Below are positions 8,354-17,655 of a stretch of 64,000 nucleotides of DNA, in pieces. Source of the DNA: Gordonia sp049847105 (GTDB taxonomy: Bacteria > Actinomycetota > Actinomycetes > Mycobacteriales > Mycobacteriaceae); the NCBI RefSeq assembly GCF_049847105.1, contig NZ_JBNCNS010000003.1, positions 186,001 through 250,000 on the forward strand. Direction: 5' to 3'. How positions within the stretch are numbered: the stretch's first letter is position 1; each line of letters opens with the position of its first letter. Both the position numbers and the translations under genes were made by a program. The notes under the pieces were generated by a model. That model saw nothing but the letters and a program-made list of their open reading frames with translations. It ran no database searches and was not told where the DNA came from.

Positions 8354-9583
8354 TCAGCGGTTGAGCGTGAGCGGCAGACGGGGGCGCCCGGTGAGGTACA
8401 GAGATCCGGGTACGCGGCGCAGGATCTCCACCAGCACCAGTGAGCCCGCGATGGTGGCGACGTAGGTGACCAACGTGCCCCAGGGCTGGCCGAGCGTGGC
8501 CAGGATCCAGGGCCGGCCGCCGGACTGCGGCTTGAGCAGGAAGTACAGCACCAGTACGTGTCCGAGGAACACACCGAACGAGCGGTTGGACGCGAAGGAG
8601 ACGGCTCGGGCGAACCGCGGCGTGACGTCGCGCCAGGTGCTCGCCCAGTGCGCGGCGGCTGCGTACAGGCAGGTGATGGCCACGACGATGAAGGGGATCA
8701 GGGTCGGATGGAAGGCGGAGTTGCTGTCGTGCACCGGCTTTCCGCCGAACCAGACTCCGGACAGGTACGTGCCGACGGCGAAGATGCCGGTCGCCAGCAG
8801 CGCACCGAAGAGCCACCAGCCCTTGCCCGCGAGCCATCGGGCGGTGGCGTCGCGATGAACCGCGGCCACCGCGCCGTACAGGATGAAGAACTGGTACGGG
8901 ATGAAGGTCGCGTAGTGATGCCACCAGTACTGCGCGATGGGGGCGGGCGGCTGCCAGAAGGTGATGGTCGCGGTGATCGCGAACTGCACGGCGAGGCTGG
9001 CTGCCAGAAGCTTGCCGTGATGCCCACCGGTCGCCCGGACCAGCCACAGCACCAGTGGAAACAGCAGGTAGACCTGGAGCATCACGAACAGGAAGTACAT
9101 CTGGAAACCGGACAGGCCCCAGCCGGCCAGCCTGCCGAACTCGGCCAGGCTCCCGACCGGATTCGACAAGACGTCGCCGATACGGTCCTTCGCCCACACC
9201 TCCTGCACGAGCCAGTAGATCGCCGACCAGATGAGGTACGGGAAGATGACCAGCTTGATGCGTTTGCGCCAGAACCCCGTCGTACTGAAGTCGGCCTTGT
9301 CGAAGTTCTGATACATCAGCACGAAGCCGGTCAGCGCAAAGAAGGTGTTGCGCGTGAAATGCAGCAGCAGCGACGCCGTGTTGACCGGCATGCTGGTGAA
9401 CTCATCGGTCGTCTGCGTCAGGCAATGGACAAAGATGACCAGCGAGAACGTGGTGACCCGGATCAGGTCGAGGTGGTGGAGGTAGGCCTTCCGGCCTACG
9501 CCGCGGACCGTCTGTCCGGAGCGTGCGATCGTGCCCGCGCCCTCGTCGGTGGCGCTACCTCGCTCCGGCGCAAAGGTGGTCAC
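8354..9583 (-). CDS. Acyltransferase family 3 integral membrane protein
   Basis: About 409 residues with roughly ten hydrophobic segments and the N-terminal YLHHLDLIRVTTFSLVIFVHC region typical of acyltransferase-3 proteins, which O-acylate sugars, lipids or peptidoglycan at the membrane. The expected His in the first membrane helix (FVHC) is present. There is no SGNH domain, unlike the next gene. The GTG at 9583 is a best guess; an in-frame upstream extension to 9709 is Arg-rich and looks non-coding. It shares direction with the larger acyltransferase gene 210 nt upstream, so they may cooperate, but their substrates are not visible. Confidence 0.82.
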   Translation of the reverse strand: MTTFAPERGSATDEGAGTIARSGQTVRGVGRKAYLHHLDLIRVTTFSLVIFVHCLTQTTDEFTSMPVNTASLLLHFTRNTFFALTGFVLMYQNFDKADFSTTGFWRKRIKLVIFPYLIWSAIYWLVQEVWAKDRIGDVLSNPVGSLAEFGRLAGWGLSGFQMYFLFVMLQVYLLFPLVLWLVRATGGHHGKLLAASLAVQFAITATITFWQPPAPIAQYWWHHYATFIPYQFFILYGAVAAVHRDATARWLAGKGWWLFGALLATGIFAVGTYLSGVWFGGKPVHDSNSAFHPTLIPFIVVAITCLYAAAAHWASTWRDVTPRFARAVSFASNRSFGVFLGHVLVLYFLLKPQSGGRPWILATLGQPWGTLVTYVATIAGSLVLVEILRRVPGSLYLTGRPRLPLTLNR

Positions 9584-9793
9584 GCGTGTCTCAGCCCCAA
9601 ACCGTTGATGGATTTCTCGGTTCCGAGGGGCTCGCCCGTGAGTCCTCGGAGCTCGTGGCGATCGGTCGCGGCCCCGCGCCTCCCGCGTGGGCGCCCGCGG
9701 CACGAGCATCGGTTGACACCTTAACAGCGCAGTCTGGGGTCACCCTGAGATGCTGACCGGCGACGGCCGCGACTCATCGTCGTGTGACCGGGA

Positions 9794-11932
9794 TCACCAC
9801 CAGTGCAGTGACTTTGCGAGATCGGCCTCGACGGCCGGGGTGAGGCTGCGCACGAACGTCGCAGACAGATGGTGGTAGTCGTGCCAGACGACGATGTTGC
9901 CGACGACAGCGGGACAGTAGGTCGGCCCGCACATGGCGTCGGTGTAGTCGAGGAAGGTGGTGTTCGGGAACCGGGGGGCGATGGCCTGCGCCGGGTCGGT
10001 CGGTGCCATCGCGACGTCCCGTGGCACTCCACAGACCTGTGGTTTCTTGCCCTCGGCCAGACATTCCGGCGGCTTGAGCTGGCCGTGCGCCCACGGGTTG
10101 TCGCGTACCGCGATCACGCGTTGTCCACGATCCCGGAACTGCGCGAAGATGTCCTCGTAGTCCTGCGGGACGTAGTCGCCGCGAGCGTCCCTGCCCTCCA
10201 CCGGTCGGGTGGAGTTGGTGAAGACGACGTCGGGCTTGTCGGCGGCGAGTCGGTTCATCACCCGCTTCGACCAGTCGTTGCACTGGTAATACTTCTGACC
10301 GAACCAGATGAAGACGTGGCTCGTGGTCAGTGCGCACCCGACCTTGAGATAGGTGGTCACCTTGAATCCGCGTCGCTTCCCGATGGCGTCGAGCGCGGTG
10401 ATCCAGTATTCGGCGTGCGAACCGCCCACCAACGCGACGGTTCGGATGGCATTCGGGTCGCCGTAGACCCCGACCTTGATCGACGGGTCCTTCCAGCCAC
10501 TGATGGCCGAGTCGTACGAGGTGATCGGCCAGTCCTTGTCGACCACCTCGGGGCTCGGCTGCGGGTCGACCTTCGGAACCGGTGCGCCGTCGAGGTAGGC
10601 GCGGGCTCCGGGGTACAGGCGGGCGTCGAGGTTCTCGGTGTTGACGGTGGCGTTGGCCGCGTTCCGCTGCCAGATGACGACGGTGGAACCCGCGACGACG
10701 GAGGTGATCAGGATGAGCGCGAGAAGTGCCCGCCGATATCGCGGTCCGAGCCCGGTCGACCGCCCGGCACGCAAGGGCGTCTCGATGAACTTGGTGGTCG
10801 CCCAGGCCAGCACCACCGAGATCGCGAGGATGGCGGTGCCCTCCAGCCAGTTCACGTGGTCCTGATACCGCCAGGCCAAGTAGAAGATCAGCAACGGCCA
10901 GTGCCACAGATAGAGCGCGTAGGCGATGGAGCCGAGCCAGACGAGACGCGGATGTGCGAGGACACTGCTGACCGAACCCGGCCCGGCCGTGGAGTCGGGC
11001 CGGGTGACAGCCGAGCCCGTCCAGATCAGGAGCAGCGTCGCGCCGACGGGCACGAGCGCCAGCACGCCGGGATACTCCTGCACGCCCGCGATCCACCAGC
11101 CACAGGTGACGATCAGGGCCAGGGCCAACACCCCGAGGACGTTGCGCATCCACGGCCGTAGCGCGAGCCGGGGCATCCAGACCGCGAGGAGTCCGCCGGC
11201 GAGTGGTTCCCAGAGCCGGGCGACGGTGTCGTAGTAGTTGAAGGGCTGGTTCACCGCGTGCCGGTGATTGGCCCAGGCGAACGAGACCAGGGCGACCGCG
11301 AGGAGGCTGAACCCGACGATGCCGCGGATCACCGAGGGATTCGACAGTGCGGAGAACCGTCGGGACAGGACGCGCAGGAGACCGCCGAGGGCCAGGGCAC
11401 ACAGCAGTGTCAGGACAAAGAACTGTCCCTGCATCGACATCGACCAGAGATGCTGCATCGGGCTGTTGGCGGAGTCCGCGGCCTGATAGTCCTGTGAATC
11501 GAGCGCCAGGTGCCAGTTCTGGTAGTAGAGCGCGCTGGCCTGCACCTCTGAACCGAGCGGCCCCCACCTCGTCTTCGGCATCACCAGGGCGATGAGCGCG
11601 GTGACGACCACCAGGATCACCAGCAGCGCGGGGAGCAACCGGCGCGCGAGGCGCGAGAACCGCGGCCACGGGTTGATCGCGGTCCGCCACGGCACCGATG
11701 CGGGTTGGGTGGCGATGACGTGCTTGAGCAACGACGCGACGAAGAAGTAGCCCGACAGCGTCAGGAAGACGTCGACGCCGCCGGAGACGCGTCCGAACCA
11801 CAGATGGAAGATCGCGACGAGGGCGATCGCGACCCCACGCAGGCCGTCGAGATCCAGCCGATAACCGGACGTGTTGCCGGTCGCGGCGTCCTCGTTGGGC
11901 GTCGCTGTCGGGGTGGTTACGGCCGTGCTCAC
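9794..11932 (-). CDS. OafA-like acyltransferase 3 with C-terminal SGNH domain
   Basis: A 712-residue two-domain protein. Residues ~25-405 are an acyltransferase-3 membrane domain that begins YRLDLDGLRGVAIALVAIFH, with the family Arg-Gly and membrane His. After a periplasmic linker, residues ~480-712 form an SGNH hydrolase-like domain with GGSHAEYW (Ser about 505) and DYHHLS near 683-688. OafA/OatA-type enzymes carry an acyl group across the membrane and transfer it to a surface polymer. In mycolata the acceptor could be arabinogalactan, peptidoglycan or a glycolipid (inference). The start is GTG at 11932 without a strong ribosome site. Confidence 0.9.
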   Translation of the reverse strand: MSTAVTTPTATPNEDAATGNTSGYRLDLDGLRGVAIALVAIFHLWFGRVSGGVDVFLTLSGYFFVASLLKHVIATQPASVPWRTAINPWPRFSRLARRLLPALLVILVVVTALIALVMPKTRWGPLGSEVQASALYYQNWHLALDSQDYQAADSANSPMQHLWSMSMQGQFFVLTLLCALALGGLLRVLSRRFSALSNPSVIRGIVGFSLLAVALVSFAWANHRHAVNQPFNYYDTVARLWEPLAGGLLAVWMPRLALRPWMRNVLGVLALALIVTCGWWIAGVQEYPGVLALVPVGATLLLIWTGSAVTRPDSTAGPGSVSSVLAHPRLVWLGSIAYALYLWHWPLLIFYLAWRYQDHVNWLEGTAILAISVVLAWATTKFIETPLRAGRSTGLGPRYRRALLALILITSVVAGSTVVIWQRNAANATVNTENLDARLYPGARAYLDGAPVPKVDPQPSPEVVDKDWPITSYDSAISGWKDPSIKVGVYGDPNAIRTVALVGGSHAEYWITALDAIGKRRGFKVTTYLKVGCALTTSHVFIWFGQKYYQCNDWSKRVMNRLAADKPDVVFTNSTRPVEGRDARGDYVPQDYEDIFAQFRDRGQRVIAVRDNPWAHGQLKPPECLAEGKKPQVCGVPRDVAMAPTDPAQAIAPRFPNTTFLDYTDAMCGPTYCPAVVGNIVVWHDYHHLSATFVRSLTPAVEADLAKSLHWW

Positions 11933-12132
11933 AGGCAGGGATGCTACTTGGCTCCGGTGGTGATTCCGGTCAGCAGTCGCCGTGTAGCCCCAGGCAGATC
12001 GGCAAACAGTGGGCGCACCGATATGCGCGCGCTGCGCCTAACCCTTCAACCGGACTGCGTCCGCGGGCACGCTGACGCCGACGGCATCGGCCGCCGCAGA
12101 CACCGGGACAGCGACAGGCAAAGGGGAACGGC

Positions 12133-13494
12133 ATGGCAGACGAGGGACGCAGGAGTGTGGGGGTGGTGGGTGCGGGCCTGGCCGGCGCAAGTGCGGCACT
12201 CGGCTTCGTCGAGGCGGGTTTCGACGTGACGCTTTACAGCGACAAGGACCGGGAATCGTTGCGCGACAAGGTGCCGCCCACCGGGGTGGGCGTGCTGTTC
12301 GGCAAATCGCGGGAGTGGGACGCCGAGATCATCGAGGACACCTACGACGTCGGCAACACCACCGGGATCAGCGTCCGGCTGCATTCGGGAAGCGGTGACG
12401 ACCGCTCCGATGTGCTCGAGTTCAACCCCGACTACGGCTATGTCGCCCAGGCGGTCGACCTCCGTCTGCGCGCCGACGACCGGCTCGGCCGGTTCCTCGA
12501 TCAGGGCGGGCGCTTCGAGGTGGGTGCGGTGGACGTCGACCGCCTCGACGAGATCGCCGGCTCCCACGACCTCACCCTGGTCGCGACCGGCAAGGCGGGA
12601 CTCTCGGCGTTGTTCCCGGTCGACGGGTCGCGGACGCACTATCGGGAGCCGCAGCGCAAGCTGCTGCAGGTGACGCTCATCGGCCTCGACCACGGGCCCG
12701 ACGCGTTCGCCTATCGCAGCAGCGGGGGCGGCAATCACTCCCTGTTCAACCTCGACAGCGAAAACGGGGAGATCTTCGTCGGCCCGTTCCTGCACAAGGA
12801 CGCCGGCGCGACCTGGTCGTTCATCGTCTTCGCGAAACCTGACGGAGCATGGGCACCGACGATCGACGAGGTCGACGATGCCGGGTCGGCCCGCTCGGCG
12901 CTCGTCGACATCTTCACCGAGTATTTCCCTCACGACGCACCGGTGATCGAACAGTTGAAGGTGATCGAGTCGGACCCGGTGTCGTGGCTCACGGGTGCGG
13001 TCACCCCGACGGTGCGGCATGTCGTCTCCACCACCCGCGGCGGCCATGTCGTCGCCGCGATCGGCGACACCGCCATCGCGGTGGACCCGGTCGCAGGCCA
13101 GGGTGCCCAGAACTCGCTGATCCAGGTCGCCGAACTGGTGAAGGCGGCCAAGTCGCACGAAGGCGCGTTCGGTGCCGACTGGCTCGAAGCCGAGTTCGAG
13201 AAGCACTGGGAGCGGCGTGGCCGCGCGGCGGTCGAGGTCACCCGCCTCTATCTGGGCGATCCGGACTACGCCACCCACCTCGAACTCTCGTTCCCCGCCG
13301 CCGCCGTCGACGCCAACGTGGCGTCCGCGCTGTTCGGATTGCTCTCGGAGCCGAATCCGCTTCTCACGCTGGAGAGTCGAGAGGATGTGCTCGGGTTCAT
13401 CGCCGCGGTGTCCGGCGAGCCCGCAGGCGATGTGCTGGGCCGATTCGAACCGGCCGGGCGGTTCAGTTCGGCGAGTGACAAAGTCGCGAGCTGA
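12133..13494 (+). CDS. Styrene/indole monooxygenase-like FAD protein
   Basis: A 453-residue flavoprotein with an N-terminal dinucleotide fold (GVVGAGLAGA, residues 10-19) and a C-terminal GDTAIAVDPVAGQGAQNS box typical of the FAD site in StyA-type monooxygenases. StyA enzymes epoxidise styrene or oxygenate indole with reduced FAD from a separate reductase; no reductase gene lies nearby. The true substrate is therefore open. Start ATG at 12133 follows AAGGGGAA by 6 nt. The gene stands alone, with convergent ectC-like DNA 31 nt downstream. Confidence 0.82.
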   Translation: MADEGRRSVGVVGAGLAGASAALGFVEAGFDVTLYSDKDRESLRDKVPPTGVGVLFGKSREWDAEIIEDTYDVGNTTGISVRLHSGSGDDRSDVLEFNPDYGYVAQAVDLRLRADDRLGRFLDQGGRFEVGAVDVDRLDEIAGSHDLTLVATGKAGLSALFPVDGSRTHYREPQRKLLQVTLIGLDHGPDAFAYRSSGGGNHSLFNLDSENGEIFVGPFLHKDAGATWSFIVFAKPDGAWAPTIDEVDDAGSARSALVDIFTEYFPHDAPVIEQLKVIESDPVSWLTGAVTPTVRHVVSTTRGGHVVAAIGDTAIAVDPVAGQGAQNSLIQVAELVKAAKSHEGAFGADWLEAEFEKHWERRGRAAVEVTRLYLGDPDYATHLELSFPAAAVDANVASALFGLLSEPNPLLTLESREDVLGFIAAVSGEPAGDVLGRFEPAGRFSSASDKVAS

Positions 13495-13525
13495 GGTGCC
13501 GAGCCGGCTGTCGGCGGCTCGTAGG

Positions 13526-13876
13526 TCAGTCGCTGCCCGGCGGAACGGCGGGGGTGAAGACGCAGTACATCCGTAGTCGGGTATGGGCGACGATCGTGTG
13601 ACGCTCGTGCTGGTCGAGCAGATACATGGTGCCGGGTGCCAGGGTGTAGGTGCGTTCATTGTCGCGATCGATCAGCTCGCCGCTTCCCTCGATGAGCCAT
13701 ACCGCCTCGATGTAATCCGGGTAGTGCAAAGGCGTTTCGGTGTCGGGCGCGACAACGGTCTCGTGCAACGAGAATCCGACCCGGTCGTCGGCGAGGATGA
13801 TGCGCTTCGACGTCCAGGTGTCGCTGTCGACCTGTCGGTCGGTGTCGGTGATCTCTGCAGTGGTGCGGACGATCAT
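13526..13876 (-). CDS. ectC: Short orphan ectoine synthase (EctC-like cupin)
   Basis: This 116-residue cupin aligns from its first residue with L-ectoine synthase, which cyclises N-gamma-acetyl-diaminobutyrate. The residues that bind iron in characterised EctC (Glu57, Tyr85, His93) fall at exactly those numbers here, and VGFSLHET, GTMYLLD and RHT are conserved. EctC is usually about 128-135 residues; this one stops soon after the CVFTP strand, so the C-terminal tail is missing. No ectA, ectB or ectD is in the window. Its ATG overlaps the stop of the upstream esterase gene (ATGA), and GAGAGGAG lies inside that gene's end, so the two are translationally coupled. Function may have drifted from ectoine synthesis. 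Confidence 0.85.
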   Translation of the reverse strand: MIVRTTAEITDTDRQVDSDTWTSKRIILADDRVGFSLHETVVAPDTETPLHYPDYIEAVWLIEGSGELIDRDNERTYTLAPGTMYLLDQHERHTIVAHTRLRMYCVFTPAVPPGSD

Positions 13877-14811
13877 GTTTCTCCTCTCGTGACCGAGTTC
13901 ATGAATGCGATGAGCTCATCGGTCGCTCGTCGGGCTTCCGGGATGTGCTTCATGATCCAGTTGTGAAACATTCCCGCATATTCGTGTAGTTCGGTTGGCA
14001 CGTCGGCGTCGCGGCCGAGTCGTTCGATGTGGCGTGCGTCGGGCAACAGGATGTCCCGGTCACCGCTGAAAACGATGAGGGGAGCCGACCCGGTGAGGTC
14101 ACCGAACGCAGGACTGATGTCGGGATCGTCGAGGGCACGTCCGGCCGCGTACCACTGTGCGGCCAGGCGTAAACCTGTGACGCCGAGCTCCGGGTCGCGA
14201 GGATCGATGGACAGCGAACCCGGATCGTCGGTTGCCAAGTCGATCCACGGCGAGAACAGGGCGATTCCGGCCGGCTGTCGGCGGCCCTGCTCACGGAGAT
14301 GACGGGTGAGTGTGAGCGCGAGGGTGCCGCCTGCGGAGTCGCCGAAAACGAACCGGGCGTCGTCGCGGGTGCCGGCCATCACGACGTCGTAGGCGCGTTC
14401 GACCATCGGGATGATGCTGCGGTGGTCATGACCTGGCGCGAGCGGGTACATCGGCAGGCTGTAGGTACATCCGAGTCGGTCGACCATGCGCGAAGCAAAC
14501 CGCCAGTGGTGCGGCTCCGGTGACTCCACGAAACCACCGCCATGCAGGTGGAACACATGCCATGAGCCGGCGGCCCCGGCCCCGGCTTCGTCTGCGCGGG
14601 AGACTGTGTAGCAGGCGTGGCCTGCGATCTCGTGTTCGGCGATTCGGTACCGCCGACGCATCCACGCCGGTGGCCGAGCCCGCTCCGGAGCTTGATGCTC
14701 GGCCAGCTTCTCGCGCATCGTGTCCGTATCCGCGTAGAAGCGTTTGTTGCGCTGCAGCCACAGTCGTGCGATCAGTGCCCGAGCTCGCAACGAAACCGTC
14801 AATCGGCTCAC
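13873..14811 (-). CDS. Alpha/beta hydrolase, hormone-sensitive-lipase family
   Basis: About 312 residues. It has the oxyanion HGGG motif and the nucleophile elbow GDSAGG (Ser about 159 from this start). Later come the acidic and His residues of a family IV esterase (GDRDILLPDA; GMFHNW). It should hydrolyse short acyl esters or lactones in the cytosol. The start is unclear: GTG 14811 directly follows a G-rich ribosome site, TTG 14802 has better spacing from GAGGGGG, and GTG 14877 extends it further. Its stop overlaps the ATG of the ectC-like gene, so both are made from one message; the functional link is unknown. Confidence 0.85.
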   Translation of the reverse strand: MSRLTVSLRARALIARLWLQRNKRFYADTDTMREKLAEHQAPERARPPAWMRRRYRIAEHEIAGHACYTVSRADEAGAGAAGSWHVFHLHGGGFVESPEPHHWRFASRMVDRLGCTYSLPMYPLAPGHDHRSIIPMVERAYDVVMAGTRDDARFVFGDSAGGTLALTLTRHLREQGRRQPAGIALFSPWIDLATDDPGSLSIDPRDPELGVTGLRLAAQWYAAGRALDDPDISPAFGDLTGSAPLIVFSGDRDILLPDARHIERLGRDADVPTELHEYAGMFHNWIMKHIPEARRATDELIAFMNSVTRGET

Positions 14812-14959
14812 CCCCTCGGAGTATCCGTCTCTCGGCGAATCGTACGCAGGCGCCTTGTGAAGGCGAAGGCTCCGCACTCGTCCGCGCAGCCCGTCGCATG
14901 AAGAAGACGTCCGATGCCGTCGTGAAATAGAGTCGAGGCCTCATACACGGAGGTGTGAC

Positions 14960-15424
14960 GTGACGGCTGACGACATGGAGCGGATCTGTGACGACATCGC
15001 GGCCAAGGCCGAGGGCAGGGTGCGCATCGGGGTTGCCGAATCGCTCACCGGCGGCAACATTGCCGCCCGACTGAGTCGTGCGCGGGGGTCGGGCGACTGG
15101 TTCTCCGGTGGAATCGTCGCCTACCGGCCGGAGGTGAAGTACGGCCTCCTCGAGGTCCCGGACGGTCCACTTGTCTGCGCGGCTGCCGCTGCGGCGATGG
15201 CGCGGAGCACGGCGCGGCTGCTCGACGCCGACCTCGTGGTGGCGGTTACGGGCGAGGCCGGGCCAGATCCGCAGGAGGACGAAGCCGGCACGGTCTGTTT
15301 CGGACTGTTCGACGGCGGCGAGACTGCGAGCGACGAGCGGCGTTTCGGCGGCGAGCCCGGCGAGATCGTGGCTGCCACCGTCGCGCATGCATTACGCATG
15401 TTGTTGTCGCGGCTGGACGGCTGA
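14960..15424 (+). CDS. CinA C-terminal-domain protein (nicotinamide-nucleotide amidase type)
   Basis: A 154-residue stand-alone CinA C-terminal domain. It shows the family motif AESLTGG (residues 26-32), a GGIVAY stretch, and VTGEAGP where most members have VTGVAGP. Proteins of this size (PncC) deamidate nicotinamide mononucleotide in pyridine-nucleotide salvage. The GTG start at 14960 follows GGAGGTG. The Glu in VTGEAGP is a substitution worth noting but not obviously disabling. No NAD genes are adjacent. Confidence 0.85.
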   Translation: MTADDMERICDDIAAKAEGRVRIGVAESLTGGNIAARLSRARGSGDWFSGGIVAYRPEVKYGLLEVPDGPLVCAAAAAAMARSTARLLDADLVVAVTGEAGPDPQEDEAGTVCFGLFDGGETASDERRFGGEPGEIVAATVAHALRMLLSRLDG

Positions 15425-15556
15425 CGCAGCACTCATGGCAGGACGAGACACGCCTCGGCCCCCGCTTGGTGTGGGAAACGATTCCGAGACTGAACAGTAC
15501 GTATTCAGCCCGACTATTCGTCGTCGGCGATGCTCTTCATCGCCTTCCAGCCGTGA

Positions 15557-15871
15557 GTGACGAACGTCCCGATCACGGCGGAGATCTACGACGAGATCGC
15601 CGATCGGCTGGGTGACACCCCGATGCCCGGCCTGATCGTGCACCTCGCCATCGAGCACGACGACAAGACGGAGAGCTACCTCGACGTCTGGGACTCAGAA
15701 GCGAGCTGCGACAACGCCTTCGAGCAGGTTGTCCACCCTGCGGTACACCCAGTGCTCGCTTCGCGCGGCATCCATCCCCCAGGAGAGCCGCGGCGCAGGT
15801 CGACCACGGTGCTCGATGTCCGATTCGGCGACGGCACCTCGGTGCGCCCGGATCGAAACGCCTCCCACTAG
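15557..15871 (+). CDS. Small conserved-looking hypothetical protein
   Basis: A 104-residue frame with natural composition: YDEIADRLG, GLIVHLAIEHDD, YLDVWDSEASCDNAFEQVVHPAV. The pattern of a strand (LIVHLA), a tyrosine-led strand (YLDVWDS) and a helix ending in HPAV recalls dimeric alpha/beta-barrel (ABM-like) proteins, but I cannot place it in a named family. Start GTG 15557 has only a weak ribosome site. No operon partner. Confidence 0.6.
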   Translation: MTNVPITAEIYDEIADRLGDTPMPGLIVHLAIEHDDKTESYLDVWDSEASCDNAFEQVVHPAVHPVLASRGIHPPGEPRRRSTTVLDVRFGDGTSVRPDRNASH

Positions 15872-16046
15872 CCGCGACCACGGCGTGGGGAGCGCCGTCC
15901 GCAATGACGGAACGAGTGGGTGGTTTCACCGGTGCGGGGGTACCGACACGGCGCTCCGAACGACCGTTCCTCTCCTCGACGACCAGTGGGCCGCGCTCCG
16001 ACGGTGTCGAACGGCACTCGCCGCGAACGCGCGCTCGGTGACAGTT

Positions 16047-16062
16047 ATTATGACAACATAAT
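16047..16062. promoter_or_regulatory. Perfect inverted repeat at the gntR start (operator / leaderless promoter)
   Basis: ATTATG-ACAA-CATAAT is a perfect 6-4-6 inverted repeat overlapping the proposed ATG at 16061. TATTAT (16046-16051) also fits an actinobacterial -10 (TANNNT) placed about nine bases before that ATG, with no ribosome site, which suggests a leaderless message autorepressed by the GntR protein. Confidence 0.55.
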
Positions 16063-16816
16063 GTATGTTGCTCTGATGAACACTGGGACTCCGTTGTATG
16101 CACAGGTGGAGTCGGCGCTTCTCGCCCGTTTCGGGGTCGATCTGCGGCCCGGTGATCAGCTGCCGACAGAAGACAAGTTGATCGAGGAGTACGGGGTCAG
16201 CCGGATCACCGTACGGCGGGCGATCCAGAATCTTGTGGCCCGAAACCTCGTGGTCACCGAACGTGGTCGGGGAAGTTTCGTCGCCGTTCCGAGATTCAGT
16301 CAGCCACTCACTGCCTTGACCGGATTTGTCGAGGACATGGAGGCACGAGGATTGCGTTCGCGTGCGCGAGTGCTCCTGGTCGAGGAAATTGCTGCATCGA
16401 CTGATGTCCGGGAAGCGTTGGAACTTCCGCTGGGGGCTGAGGTCACCCATATCGAGCGTGTACGTCTGGCCGCCGGACATCCAGTGTCCTTCGATCAGAC
16501 CTACCTGCCGCTCGATCTGGGCCGGCTCGTCGCTCGCGACGACCTGGAGAACGAGCCGATCTTCACACTCTTGGAGACACGGCATGGCACCCCTTTGATC
16601 GATGCCAGTTACGCACTCCAAGCCAGTACCGCGCAGCCGGCGGTCGCGGACGCGTTGCAGATCGAGTCGGGGAGCGCGATCTTCCGGATCGATCGAACGT
16701 CGTACACGATTGGTCAACGGCCGGTCGACTACGAGGTATTGCACTATCGGGGCGACTCGATCACATTCACCACACGTCTCTCTCGGCCGGAAACCAACGC
16801 GGGTGCCGATCAGTGA
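16061..16816 (+). CDS. GntR family (HutC subfamily) transcriptional regulator
   Basis: From ATG 16061 the protein has 251 residues: a GntR winged-helix domain (about 11-78, with LPTEDKLIEEYGVSRITVRRAI) and a UTRA ligand domain (about 95-240). HutC-type regulators sense small organic acids, amino acids or sugars. Its stop overlaps the GTG of the TauE gene (GTGA), so it is the first gene of a three-gene operon (regulator, exporter, DUF1634) and probably controls that operon. ATG 16076 is an alternative start. A longer upstream frame to 15920 is unlikely because it spans the promoter-like palindrome. Confidence 0.9.
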   Translation: MYVALMNTGTPLYAQVESALLARFGVDLRPGDQLPTEDKLIEEYGVSRITVRRAIQNLVARNLVVTERGRGSFVAVPRFSQPLTALTGFVEDMEARGLRSRARVLLVEEIAASTDVREALELPLGAEVTHIERVRLAAGHPVSFDQTYLPLDLGRLVARDDLENEPIFTLLETRHGTPLIDASYALQASTAQPAVADALQIESGSAIFRIDRTSYTIGQRPVDYEVLHYRGDSITFTTRLSRPETNAGADQ

Positions 16817-17655
16817 CCGGCACACTCTTTGCCGTGTTGCTGTTCGGCGCGCTCGCAGCGGGCGCTCTCGGTAGTGCGCTGGGGATGGCCGGGGGCATCT
16901 TCGTCGTGCCGCTGCTGACCCTGGTTGCACACGCACCTTTCGTCATGGCGGTGGGCGTGAGCCTGCTCTCGGTCATTGCCTGTTCGTGTGCCGGTGCGCC
17001 GAGCTTCCTTGCCGCAGGGTTGACGAACCTGCGTCTGGCCGTCGTTCTGGAGGTGGCCACGACAATGGGATCGCTCATTGGGGTGCTGATGATCGGCATC
17101 GTTCCGGGTCCCATGCTGTATGGCATCTTCTCCGCTGTCTTGCTGGTATCGGCGGTCCAATTGGCTACCGGTCGCCGCACCCAGGTCGGTCGAGCCCACC
17201 ATGGTGGCCGATATCGAAGCGTTGCTGGTGCATTCGCCAATCACGATGGCAGCATCGTCTCGTATCAGGTCGTGCGGCTGCCATTGGGTGCGATGTTGAT
17301 GGTTGGCGCTGGAGTGCTTTCGGCACTGTTGGGCATCGGAAGCGGAGTCCTCAAGATCCCCGCGATGGATTCGGCCCTGAAGATACCCATCAAAGCATCC
17401 TCTGCCACAGCAAATCTCATGATCGGTGCCACTGCATGCGGTGCGGCCGCAGCCTTTCTGCTCTCGGGAGACCTCGACCTCGGATCGGCTGCCCCTGTGA
17501 TACTCGGTTCGCTTGCCGGATCGATTCTCGGCGCGAAGATTCTCGTGCGGGCTGCCGGTCCTGCACTCCGGATCGTTTTCATGGTCGTTCTCGTTGGTGT
17601 GGCGATACCCATGTCCGCCAGTGCGTTCGGCTTGAACTGGGGCGCATCCGCGTGA
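16813..17655 (+). CDS. TauE/SafE family anion exporter
   Basis: A 280-residue membrane protein with about eight hydrophobic helices and two internal repeats, each with a glycine-rich signature (GSALGMAGGIFVVPLL and ALLGIGSGVLKIPAM). TauE/SafE proteins export sulfite, sulfoacetate or related organosulfur anions; the substrate is not visible. Start GTG 16813 overlaps the gntR stop and its own stop overlaps the next GTG. A following DUF1634 gene is a common partner of this family. Confidence 0.9.
   Translation: MTGTLFAVLLFGALAAGALGSALGMAGGIFVVPLLTLVAHAPFVMAVGVSLLSVIACSCAGAPSFLAAGLTNLRLAVVLEVATTMGSLIGVLMIGIVPGPMLYGIFSAVLLVSAVQLATGRRTQVGRAHHGGRYRSVAGAFANHDGSIVSYQVVRLPLGAMLMVGAGVLSALLGIGSGVLKIPAMDSALKIPIKASSATANLMIGATACGAAAAFLLSGDLDLGSAAPVILGSLAGSILGAKILVRAAGPALRIVFMVVLVGVAIPMSASAFGLNWGASA

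Noticed and set aside
12046..13659. A 537-codon frame antisense to the styrene-monooxygenase-like gene
   Set aside because: Shadow frame without domain features or ribosome site; it also crosses into the ectC-like gene.
15505..15575. Minus-strand peptide ending GWKAMKSIADDE that looks like a protein C-terminus
   Set aside because: Only about 22 codons are open before an in-frame stop upstream, and it overlaps the start of the plus-strand small gene.
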